Assembly (NCBI GenBank): GCA_031257835.1 | Contig: JAIRNY010000020.1 | Location: 1 to 64,000 of the forward strand | DNA: 64,000 bases | From: Candidatus Endomicrobiellum cryptotermitis | GTDB taxonomy: Bacteria > Elusimicrobiota > Endomicrobiia > Endomicrobiales > Endomicrobiaceae | Reading direction: 5' to 3' | In this document: positions 17,698-25,929 of the stretch, piece by piece | Position numbering within the stretch: the stretch's first letter is position 1 | Layout: the number at the start of each line of letters is the position of its first letter | Made by a program: the position numbers and the translations under genes | The notes under the pieces: model-generated | What the model was told of the DNA's origin: nothing | Database searches by the model: none | The model's input: only the letters and a program-made list of their open reading frames with translations

Positions 17698-19572
17698 TTA
17701 ACTCCTGGAAATAGCATTAAATTTGCAAGAATCTTCACATACTCCACATTTAACACATTTTAATACATCAATTTTATGTTTTTCTTTAACTTTTCCAGTA
17801 ATAGCTCTCACAGGACATTTACTAGCACATAAACCACAACCTATACATTTGTCAGTTATTTGATAGTTCAACAACTTAGCGCACTCACCCGCAGGGCATT
17901 GCCTATCTTTTACATGTGCCTCATACTCATCTTTAAAATATCTTAAAGTAGATAGTACTGGGTTTGGAGCTGTCTTGCCAAGACCACACAAAGAACCTAT
18001 TGCAACAGCTTTTGCAAGCTCTTCAAGTAAAGGCAAAGTATTGCTGTTTGCTTTTCCTTCTGTAATATCTGTAAGCATTAAAAGCATCTGCAATGTGCCT
18101 TCTCTACATAAAACACATTTACCACAAGACTCACTTTGAGTAAACTGCATAAAAAATTTCGCAACATTTACCATACAGTTATGTTTACTCATAACAACAA
18201 ATCCACCAGAACCTACCATTGCTCCAACAGTTTTCAAAGAATCATAATCTAAAGCCATGCTTAAATGTTCTTTAGTTAAACAGCCACCTGAGGGTCCACC
18301 TATTTGTACAGCTTTAAAGTTATCTTCGCTTAAGTTCCCTTTATCATCGGGAACACCACCTGCAATATCAAAAATAACATGCCTTAGACTTGTACCAAAT
18401 GGTACTTCTACAAGTCCTGTATTTAAAACATTTCCAGTTATTGCAAATATCTTTGTACCTGAAGAACTCTGTGTTCCATTCTTTTTAAAAGTATCTGCGC
18501 CATAATTAATTATTATAGGAACATTAGCAAGCGTTTCAACATTATTTATAGCAGTAGGGGTCCCCCAAAGACCACTTTGAGCAGGTATAGGAGGTTTTGG
18601 TGAAGGCATACCTCTTTTACCTTCAATAGAAGCTATTAGGGCCGTTTCTTCTCCACAAACAAAAGCACCTGCTCCTTCCATAACATGTAAAACAAAATTA
18701 TGTTTTGACCCAAAAACATCATTGCCAAGTATACCAATGTCAGTAGCCTCTTTTACAGCTTTTTGCATTCTAGAAACTGCCAAAGAGTATTCTGTTCGAA
18801 CATATATGTAGCCTTCATCTGCCCCTATTGCTTTTGCTGCAATTATTAAACCTTCTATAACACTGTGAGGATTCCCTTCCATAACACTTCTATCCATAAA
18901 AGCGCCAGGATCACCTTCATCTCCATTACAAATAACATATTTTTTCACGGATTCTTGAAGCCTAGTAAAGTCCCACTTTTTACCTGTTGGGAAACCAGCT
19001 CCTCCGCGACCTCGCAATCCCGACTTTATAAGTTCATCACAAATTTCTTTATCAGTCATGTCTACACACGCTTTTTTTGCTGCTTTATAACCACCATTTG
19101 CTATATATTCTCTAATATTTTCCGGATCTATAACACCGCACTGTTTTAAAACAACCCTATTTTGTTTTGTATAAAAAGGTATATCTTCTTGACCTTTACA
19201 AATTCTGCCTTTATCGTGATAACACAATCTAGCTATAATTTCACCTTTTAAAATAGTTTTTTCTAAAATTTCTTTAATATCAGAGGTTGTAACTTTTGCA
19301 TAAAGTATCCCTTGAGGCAAAATATTAACTAAAGGGCCATGCTGACAAAATCCTTGACAGCCACTTTTAGAAATTAAAGTACCCTTGTTTTCTTCTTTTA
19401 TCTCTATATGAACATCTATTTTCATTTGTCTAGACATGTCTACAAGACTTTTAAACACATCCAAAGAACCGTTTGCCACACATCCTGTACCTGCACAAAC
19501 AATAATTCTTTTTTTTATATTTTTCTTTGAATTTTCAAATTCTTGAGTTATATTTTCTAAATCTATATTCAT
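17698..19572 (-). CDS. hydB: Hydrogenase subunit HydB (NuoF-like flavoprotein)
   Basis: A 624-residue NADH-binding iron-sulfur flavoprotein. Its N-terminal 110 residues form a thioredoxin-like [2Fe-2S] domain (CAGTGCVANGS, then SGCQGFC). The NuoF core follows, with glycine-rich FMN/NADH motifs (GLRGRGGAGFPTGKKW; CNGDEGDPGAFMDR), an SLBB segment and the [4Fe-4S] motif ESCGKCVLCREGT. The C-terminus carries two ferredoxin clusters (CIGCGLCASKCP and CVKCGVCEDSC). This is the layout of HydB/HndC in trimeric [FeFe] hydrogenases that couple NADH and ferredoxin to H2. It lies 3 bp after hydC. Confidence 0.95.
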   Translation of the reverse strand: MNIDLENITQEFENSKKNIKKRIIVCAGTGCVANGSLDVFKSLVDMSRQMKIDVHIEIKEENKGTLISKSGCQGFCQHGPLVNILPQGILYAKVTTSDIKEILEKTILKGEIIARLCYHDKGRICKGQEDIPFYTKQNRVVLKQCGVIDPENIREYIANGGYKAAKKACVDMTDKEICDELIKSGLRGRGGAGFPTGKKWDFTRLQESVKKYVICNGDEGDPGAFMDRSVMEGNPHSVIEGLIIAAKAIGADEGYIYVRTEYSLAVSRMQKAVKEATDIGILGNDVFGSKHNFVLHVMEGAGAFVCGEETALIASIEGKRGMPSPKPPIPAQSGLWGTPTAINNVETLANVPIIINYGADTFKKNGTQSSSGTKIFAITGNVLNTGLVEVPFGTSLRHVIFDIAGGVPDDKGNLSEDNFKAVQIGGPSGGCLTKEHLSMALDYDSLKTVGAMVGSGGFVVMSKHNCMVNVAKFFMQFTQSESCGKCVLCREGTLQMLLMLTDITEGKANSNTLPLLEELAKAVAIGSLCGLGKTAPNPVLSTLRYFKDEYEAHVKDRQCPAGECAKLLNYQITDKCIGCGLCASKCPVRAITGKVKEKHKIDVLKCVKCGVCEDSCKFNAISRS

Positions 19573-19575
19573 AGC

Positions 19576-20049
19576 TTACCCCTTTATTTGCTCAATTAAC
19601 ATAACAGCTTTAGATGCAGTCATTTGTCCGTATACTTTATCGTCAACGACAATAACTGGAGCAAGTCCACAAGCCCCAAGACAAGAAACAGTCTCTAACG
19701 TAAAAAGCATATCTTTTGTTGTTGTCTCAGACTCATTTAAATTAAGCTTTTTCCTTAAAGCTTCTATTATGCTTGATGATTTTTTTACATGACAAGCTGT
19801 TCCATCACAAACTCTTATAATATGTTTACCTTTAGGAGTTAATGAAAAATGAGAATAAAAAGTTACTACACCATAAACTTTTGCTGGAGAAATATTTAAA
19901 GCTGAAGATATAAAAGCTAAAATTTCTTGAGGTAAGTATTTATACTCTTCTTGTATACCTTGCAAAATTGGAATTAGTTTTGATTTATCAAAAGAATACT
20001 CTTCTAAAATACTGCATACAGATTTAAATTTTTCGTAGTTTGATTTCAT
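19576..20049 (-). CDS. hydC: Hydrogenase subunit HydC (NuoE-like [2Fe-2S] protein)
   Basis: A 157-residue NuoE/HndA family protein with a helical N-terminus (LIPILQGIQEEYKYLPQEIL) and a thioredoxin-like [2Fe-2S] domain (VCDGTACHVKKS, later CLGACGLAPV). It is the first gene of the hydCBA operon and would pass electrons between the NADH module and HydA. A good ribosome binding site (GGAGAGA) precedes the ATG. An AT-rich TATATA box lies about 30 bp upstream but no clear -35 box is seen. The length is normal. Confidence 0.95.
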   Translation of the reverse strand: MKSNYEKFKSVCSILEEYSFDKSKLIPILQGIQEEYKYLPQEILAFISSALNISPAKVYGVVTFYSHFSLTPKGKHIIRVCDGTACHVKKSSSIIEALRKKLNLNESETTTKDMLFTLETVSCLGACGLAPVIVVDDKVYGQMTASKAVMLIEQIKG

Positions 20050-20394
20050 TTATCTCTCCAAAAAAAAAGTTACAGTGCAAAACTTATATACTACATTTAA
20101 AATCCTTACATTATTAGGAGAAAATAAGCCTGCTTTTATCTAGAATTTACGGCCATTATAAAACTAATTGTTTTATGAGTAAATTTCTTCTTTCTAAAAA
20201 AGATGGCTTAGTGAAATCTAAACAAAAGAAAAAATTAAATCTTTTTAATTAGTTATCCCACGAAAAGCGATATCTTACTAAAAAAACAATCTATAAATAA
20301 ATAGTTAAATTAACAAAAGTGACTGCTACAAAATTAAATAGCTTATTGAATTTCAATTTTAGTAACAACTAATCGATTTTATTTATATCAATTC
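20050..20394. other. Gene-free leader region of the hyd operon
   Basis: About 345 bp with no gene in either strand. It holds the probable promoter of hydC (an AT-rich TATATA box near 20085-20090 on the minus strand) and otherwise AT-rich DNA with short homopolymers. No Rex-type operator (TTGTGAAN4TTCACAA), riboswitch or strong hairpin was found by eye. An element of regulation by redox state would be expected here but cannot be shown. Confidence 0.4.
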
Positions 20395-20673
20395 TTAATT
20401 ATTATAAACAAACAACTTAATTTTTAAAACAATTTTTTTTATCGACGCAATAAACTGCTTTATACTTTTAAACAACTTACCAATTTCAAAATTATTTTTA
20501 ACTGCATTAGCTTTATTATATATAGAAGAAACATTTTCTGAAATAAACTCTTGAGTATTTACATTTTTTGTAGTTTCTTGCTTTTTTGCAAATTCATAAG
20601 GCTCCTCTAAAACAACTTCTTTCGCATCAAATGCATCTACATTATCTACAACAAAAGAATTCATAAAAAACAA
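20395..20673 (-). CDS. Hypothetical secreted protein, N-terminus disrupted by a poly-A length change
   Basis: An unrecognised protein of about 92 residues read from a TTG at 20673: a short hydrophobic start, then a charged region (KEVVLEEPYEFAKKQETTK) and an amphipathic C-terminus (FIASIKKIVLKIKLFVYNN). The frame continues upstream as KKIDFFLALL, completing a good signal peptide. The only ATG for it (20703-20705, just after the antiporter stop) is out of frame by one base, because the run after ATGAC has seven A. Eight would give an open frame starting MTKKIDFFLALLFF. It is either a new pseudogene or a gene rescued by slippage. It belongs to the antiporter operon. Confidence 0.5.
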   Translation of the reverse strand: MFFMNSFVVDNVDAFDAKEVVLEEPYEFAKKQETTKNVNTQEFISENVSSIYNKANAVKNNFEIGKLFKSIKQFIASIKKIVLKIKLFVYNN

Positions 20674-20706
20674 TAAAGCTAAAAAAAAATCAATTTTTTT
20701 GTCATG

Positions 20707-21873
20707 TTATTTTTTTTGTTTTGATAAAAGATATTTCAATATTATTGGCGTAATAAAAGTTGTAAGCATTATAACAGCAACTAAAGAACTATAATCTTTT
20801 ATTCCAAAAACATTATTTTTTAAACCAATACCAGCAAATATTAAACCAACTTCTCCTCTTGGAACCATAGAAACTCCTATTAAAAACTTATTAATACCTT
20901 TTTTAAATACAACAAAGCCAGCAGAAACTTTACCAATAAAAGCTACAACAAAAAGTATTGCCATTAAAGCTAAAATTTCCCTGTTTGTAGCAACGAAAGG
21001 ATTAAAAGTACTTATATCGACATTAGTTCCCATTAAAACAAAAAATATAGGAACAAAAAACGCATAAATAGATTTAATATCTCTTTTAATCTCTTCACTT
21101 TGCTTTATTGTAGAAAGTATTAAACCAGCTACAAATGCGCCTACTATCGGAGCAAGCCCAACTTTAGTTGAAAATGCAGAAATAATAAAACAAAAAATTA
21201 TACCTACAATAAATATTACATGCGATTGTTTCATCTTTACAACAACTTTATAAATAGAAGGAGCAATAAGCACCCCTACTAAACCAGATAAAACTAAAAA
21301 CAAAATAGCTGTACCACTTATAGAAGCGACTTTACCAAAAGTAATACTTCCTCCTTGTACAAGCTTTAAAACGACAGCTAGTATAGCAAGGCCTATAACA
21401 TCATCTATGACAGCAGCTCCTAAAACTATTTTTGCTTCTTGTGTTTCAAGCCTGTTTAGGTCCATAAACACTCTGGCAGTAATACCAACAGAAGTTGCTG
21501 TAAGTACTGCTCCTGCAAAAATTGCTTGAGTACTTGTAAGTCCAAAATGTAAAAATACAAAATACCCTAAAAAGTAAGGTAGTACTACTCCTACAATAGC
21601 TACAGCTATTGCCCAAAGGCCAGCTTTTAAAAACTCTTTCATATCTGTAGAAAGACCTACTTCAAAAAGGAGTATAATCGCACCAATCTCTGATATATTA
21701 GAAAGAATTGCTGTTTCATGTACAAGACCTAAAACGCTCGGACCTATAACGATCCCAGCTAAAAGTTCTCCTACAATAGCACTTTGACCAAGTTTTAAAG
21801 CAAGTTCGCCAAAAATTTTTGCAAAAAATAAAATGCTTGCTAAAGCCATTAAAAACACAAAAACGTCATGCAT
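20707..21873 (-). CDS. Na+/H+ antiporter (CPA2 family)
   Basis: A 388-residue membrane protein with about 11-12 hydrophobic segments, matching the CPA2 (KefB/NapA/GerN-like) monovalent cation-proton antiporters. Recognisable are GELLAGIVIGPSVLGL, LLFEVGLSTDMKEF, the ion-site pair in VLGAAVIDDVIGLAIL (two adjacent Asp, the electrogenic type) and a MVPRGEVGLIFAGIG segment. It lacks the C-terminal TrkA-N domain of Kef channels, so a simple Na+/H+ exchanger is likely. It follows thyX by 17 bp and is followed at once by the small secreted-protein gene. Confidence 0.9.
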   Translation of the reverse strand: MHDVFVFLMALASILFFAKIFGELALKLGQSAIVGELLAGIVIGPSVLGLVHETAILSNISEIGAIILLFEVGLSTDMKEFLKAGLWAIAVAIVGVVLPYFLGYFVFLHFGLTSTQAIFAGAVLTATSVGITARVFMDLNRLETQEAKIVLGAAVIDDVIGLAILAVVLKLVQGGSITFGKVASISGTAILFLVLSGLVGVLIAPSIYKVVVKMKQSHVIFIVGIIFCFIISAFSTKVGLAPIVGAFVAGLILSTIKQSEEIKRDIKSIYAFFVPIFFVLMGTNVDISTFNPFVATNREILALMAILFVVAFIGKVSAGFVVFKKGINKFLIGVSMVPRGEVGLIFAGIGLKNNVFGIKDYSSLVAVIMLTTFITPIILKYLLSKQKK

Positions 21874-21890
21874 ATACTTTCTCCTGTACT

Positions 21891-22568
21891 TTAACTATCA
21901 GCAATCTTTTGCCAAGGTTTGCCACAGACAAAAGTTTCACGGCAACCTTCTCTTATACAACTTGGCCCTGCATTATTAAAAAGTAAAGGAGCCTCTTTTT
22001 TAACAAGATTTAGCATATAACAAGCTAACTCTTGTATTTCCCATTGGGCTCTATTACAAGTTCTTAAAGAAAAAAAGTGTCTTAACTCTCTTGCATTCAT
22101 AGTAAAGAGAATTTTTGTAGTACTAGCATTAGGAAGAATAAATCTTGCATCTTCAGTAGGCACACCTGCATCTAAAAACTCTTTATAAAGTTTTTCTACA
22201 TGACTTAAAAAATCATTATATTTTTTTAAAAGGTTTGTGTTTTTCTTTATACTTTCCGGCACAGTAAACTCAAGTCCATCCTTAAGCTTAACATATCGTT
22301 GACTTTGAACTGAAAAAGAAGCTACTCTATGCCTTGTAAGTTGAGCAAGTAACGCTCTGGAAACATCTTCAACTCCAAAAGTAAAAGATGCATGCTCTAA
22401 CACAGAGTAATGCCCAGAAGAAATAACTTTAGATAAAAGTTTTTCAATTTTTGCTTTATCAAAACTTTTAGAAAGTTCATCTATAGTTGTAGGACTGTAA
22501 CAAAGCCTTGCAGCTAATGCACAAACTTTTTCAGGTTCTTGGGTGAATTGTAATAGTTTAACTTTCAT
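21891..22568 (-). CDS. thyX: FAD-dependent thymidylate synthase ThyX
   Basis: A 225-residue flavin-dependent thymidylate synthase making dTMP from dUMP with methylene-tetrahydrofolate. It has the signature RHRVASFSVQSQR (RHRx2Sx4SxR motif), VLEHASFTF upstream and the late RELRHFFSLR.C..AQWEI segment. The start at 22568 (MKVKLLQFTQ) is chosen because an upstream extension of 13 residues is hydrophobic and unlike the family, overlaps purA, and a GGGGA element lies before this ATG. No thyA is in the window. It follows purA on the same strand. Confidence 0.94.
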   Translation of the reverse strand: MKVKLLQFTQEPEKVCALAARLCYSPTTIDELSKSFDKAKIEKLLSKVISSGHYSVLEHASFTFGVEDVSRALLAQLTRHRVASFSVQSQRYVKLKDGLEFTVPESIKKNTNLLKKYNDFLSHVEKLYKEFLDAGVPTEDARFILPNASTTKILFTMNARELRHFFSLRTCNRAQWEIQELACYMLNLVKKEAPLLFNNAGPSCIREGCRETFVCGKPWQKIADS

Positions 22569-22597
22569 AAAAAAAACAATTCCCCATATATGCAAAA

Positions 22598-23890
<1,293 letters not shown>

Positions 23891-23907
23891 TTACCTTCCA
23901 AAAATAA

Positions 23908-23937
23908 CCGTTTAAACTTCACCAAAAGTCTAAACGG
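23908..23937 (-). terminator. Hairpin terminator after the tRNA-Lys/tRNA-Glu unit
   Basis: Stem CCGTTTAGACTT...AAGTTTAAACGG (one mismatch) with a loop of about six bases, followed on the minus strand by TTATTTTT. This is a reasonable factor-independent terminator for the tRNA transcript, located just before purA. Confidence 0.6.
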
Positions 23938-23977
23938 CTTAAAATTTGGCCGAAAAAGCCATTAGACCTAAAACAAA

Positions 23978-24050
23978 CGCTCCCAACGAGATTTGAACTC
24001 GTGTCGCAGGATTGAAAATCCTGTGTCCTAGACCCCTAGACGATGGGAGC
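23978..24050 (-). tRNA. tRNA-Glu (anticodon TTC)
   Basis: A 73-nt cloverleaf on the minus strand. Acceptor GCTCCCA pairs with TGGGAGC, the anticodon loop TTTTCAA carries TTC, and the T-arm includes GTTCAAATC. Discriminator base G. CCA is not encoded. It lies 3 bp downstream of tRNA-Lys in the same transcript. Confidence 0.95.
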
Positions 24051-24053
24051 AGA

Positions 24054-24126
24054 TGAGCCCGGTGCGGCTTGAACGCACGACAACCTCATTAAAAGTGAGG
24101 TGCTCTACCAGCTGAGCTACGGGCCC
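24054..24126 (-). tRNA. tRNA-Lys (anticodon TTT)
   Basis: A 73-nt cloverleaf on the minus strand. Acceptor GGGCCCG pairs with CGGGCTC (one G-T), D-arm AGCTCAGCTGGTAGAGC, anticodon loop CTTTTAA with TTT, T-arm GTTCAAGCC. Discriminator A, CCA not encoded. It is first in a two-tRNA unit behind a consensus promoter at 24191-24219. Confidence 0.95.
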
Positions 24127-24190
24127 CTTAAATTAAAATGATTATAAAAACAGATAGAACAAAATGTTCAAGCTCACTCACAACTCAAGA

Positions 24191-24219
24191 ATTATATCAC
24201 AATTCATATTTCTTGTCAA
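24191..24219 (-). promoter_or_regulatory. Consensus sigma-70 promoter for the tRNA-Lys/Glu unit
   Basis: Minus strand: TTGACA at 24214-24219, exactly 17 bp, then TATAAT at 24191-24196. Both boxes match the consensus perfectly. The tRNA-Lys 5' end is about 65 bp downstream. A second TTGACA occurs 10 bp further upstream. Confidence 0.8.
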
Positions 24220-24417
24220 ATCTTGTCAAACTTCTGTAGTGTATCACAACATAGTGGAGCAGGCATCTATAATATACCTACTCCTCATAATATTTAAATA
24301 ACCGGACACGGCATGTACAAGTCTATAATGAGATAATAATTTTGTTTCTACTAAAAATTAAGGAGTAGACATATCAATCCACTAGAAAAAACGCACTAGA
24401 AAAAGAGAAGGTAAAAA

Positions 24418-24703
24418 ATTAAGCATATATAAAAGAACTTTTAGCATAAAAAGCCTTAGAGCAATTATTGATAATAATTAAAAGCTTACCGCATAATAGA
24501 GCAACAATCAGCAACCATTTTAAGCTTGCCGTTGTTAAGAAGATGATGATAAAAAACCTTTAAAAGGGGATTATGTTTAATAGCAACAAGGGCGCACATA
24601 AAGAGAGAGCGTTTAACAAGAGGTCTACCCAGATTAGTCCTTTGCTTTTTAGATTATCGCTTTGTTCTAAAATCTTACGCTTACGTTCCTGTTCTTTATT
24701 CAT
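24418..24703 (-). pseudogene. IS110-family transposase remnant (C-terminal part)
   Basis: The minus strand encodes, with internal shifts and stops, GRPLVKRSLFMCALVAIKHN followed by PLLKVFYHHLLNNGKLKMVA and MRKLLIIINN. This order (GRP.vrr.Ly..ALvA.rhNp..k.FY..Ll..GK....A....mRKLL.i.N) is the conserved C-terminal Transposase_20 region of IS110-type transposases. A weaker N-terminal frame (MNKEQERKRKILEQSD) precedes it. The DEDD catalytic N-terminal domain is missing, so the element is dead. It lies between the tRNA-Lys promoter and dprA. Confidence 0.7.
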
Positions 24704-24770
24704 AGCTACTCCCTTCCTAATTATACTTCAAATAAGGTCCATATCTATTTTGACTTTAACACTTAATATT

Positions 24771-24800
24771 TTGACAAATTTTTAATAAATTGTTTACAAT
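24771..24800 (+). promoter_or_regulatory. Promoter placed for a leaderless dprA transcript
   Basis: TTGACA at 24771-24776, 18 bp, TACAAT at 24795-24800. The dprA ATG begins at 24810, only 9 bp after the -10 box, so transcription would start at or within a few bases of the start codon. No ribosome binding site precedes that ATG, which agrees with a leaderless message. Confidence 0.6.
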
Positions 24801-24809
24801 AGTTTCTTT

Positions 24810-25895
24810 ATGAATGAAAAAAATTTATTTTTATTTAATTTTATTCTAAATACAGACATATGCGCTACAAAATTTTTTAAACTACTTGAAAAATTTGGCA
24901 GTGTAGATAATATTGTTAAGTCAAACAAAAAAGATTTGATGTCAATAAGCGGAATAGGAGACGCGCTAACAGAAAAAATTTCTAATTCTTCAAATTTAGA
25001 TAAAGCATTAAAAGAAATTGAACTTGCAGAGAAAAACAATATAAACATAATACTATACAATAGCATTTTATATCCAAAAGCTTTAGAAAACTTGCCAGAT
25101 AAGCCTCTTGTTCTGTACGTAAAAGGAAATATTATAGACTCTGATTACGATTCTGTGTCAATAGTAGGTTCAAGAAAGGTAAGCAACTATGGCAAAACTG
25201 TTACTTTAGAATTTGCTTCTTATTTTGCAAAGCTGGGAATAACAATAATATCTGGACTTGCTAGAGGGGTAGACACTTTGGCTCACAGTTCTGCTATAGA
25301 AAATCACTCTAGAACTATAGCTGTTTTAGGAAATGGACTTTTGATAAACTATCCACCTGAAAACAAAAACCTGCAAGAAGAAATCTCCCAAAGTGGAGCT
25401 ATAATAAGCGAATTTCCTTTGACTCAAAATCCAGATAAAATTACTTTCCCTAGAAGAAATAGAATAGTAGCAGGATTATCTAAAGCTACTTTAGTAACAG
25501 AAGCATCTTATAATAGTGGAGCGCTTATAACTGCAAAATTTTGCGCAGATTACGGCAAAGATGTTTTTGCAGTACCTGGGAACATTTATTCTGAAGTTTC
25601 TAAAGGTACTAATGAACTTATACAAAATGGAGCATATGCAGCTTTAAACCCTAAAAACTTAGCAACTAGTTTAGGTTTCTCTTTAAAGAACAACAAAACT
25701 AACAAAAAAAACTTAAAAGGACTTGAGTTAGAAGTTCTTAATTTGATAGAAAATAACGAAAACGGCATACCATTAGACTTAATTGTTAATAAGCTAAATA
25801 GAAACATTTTAGACACATCTTGTGCATTATTAAAATTAGAATTGACAGGACTGATAAAAGCAGCTCCTGGACAAATATATTTCAGAATTTACTAA
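24810..25895 (+). CDS. dprA: DNA processing protein DprA/Smf
   Basis: A 361-residue protein that loads RecA on incoming single-stranded DNA in natural transformation. It has an N-terminal helix-hairpin-helix-like region (LMSISGIGDALTEKI), the Rossmann-like core (VSIVGSRKVSNYGK, IISGLARGVDTLAH, AVLGNGL, ISEFPL, FPRRNRIVAGLS, VTEA..NSGALITA, VPGNIYSEVSKGTNELI) and a C-terminal winged-helix region. It is complete and intact, notable in a genome losing genes. No ribosome binding site is present. It heads a plus-strand dprA-topA-xerC cluster, a common order in bacteria. Confidence 0.95.
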   Translation: MNEKNLFLFNFILNTDICATKFFKLLEKFGSVDNIVKSNKKDLMSISGIGDALTEKISNSSNLDKALKEIELAEKNNINIILYNSILYPKALENLPDKPLVLYVKGNIIDSDYDSVSIVGSRKVSNYGKTVTLEFASYFAKLGITIISGLARGVDTLAHSSAIENHSRTIAVLGNGLLINYPPENKNLQEEISQSGAIISEFPLTQNPDKITFPRRNRIVAGLSKATLVTEASYNSGALITAKFCADYGKDVFAVPGNIYSEVSKGTNELIQNGAYAALNPKNLATSLGFSLKNNKTNKKNLKGLELEVLNLIENNENGIPLDLIVNKLNRNILDTSCALLKLELTGLIKAAPGQIYFRIY

Positions 25896-25929
25896 TACAT
25901 TTGCCTGCATTTTTCAGAGAGGTAAAACA

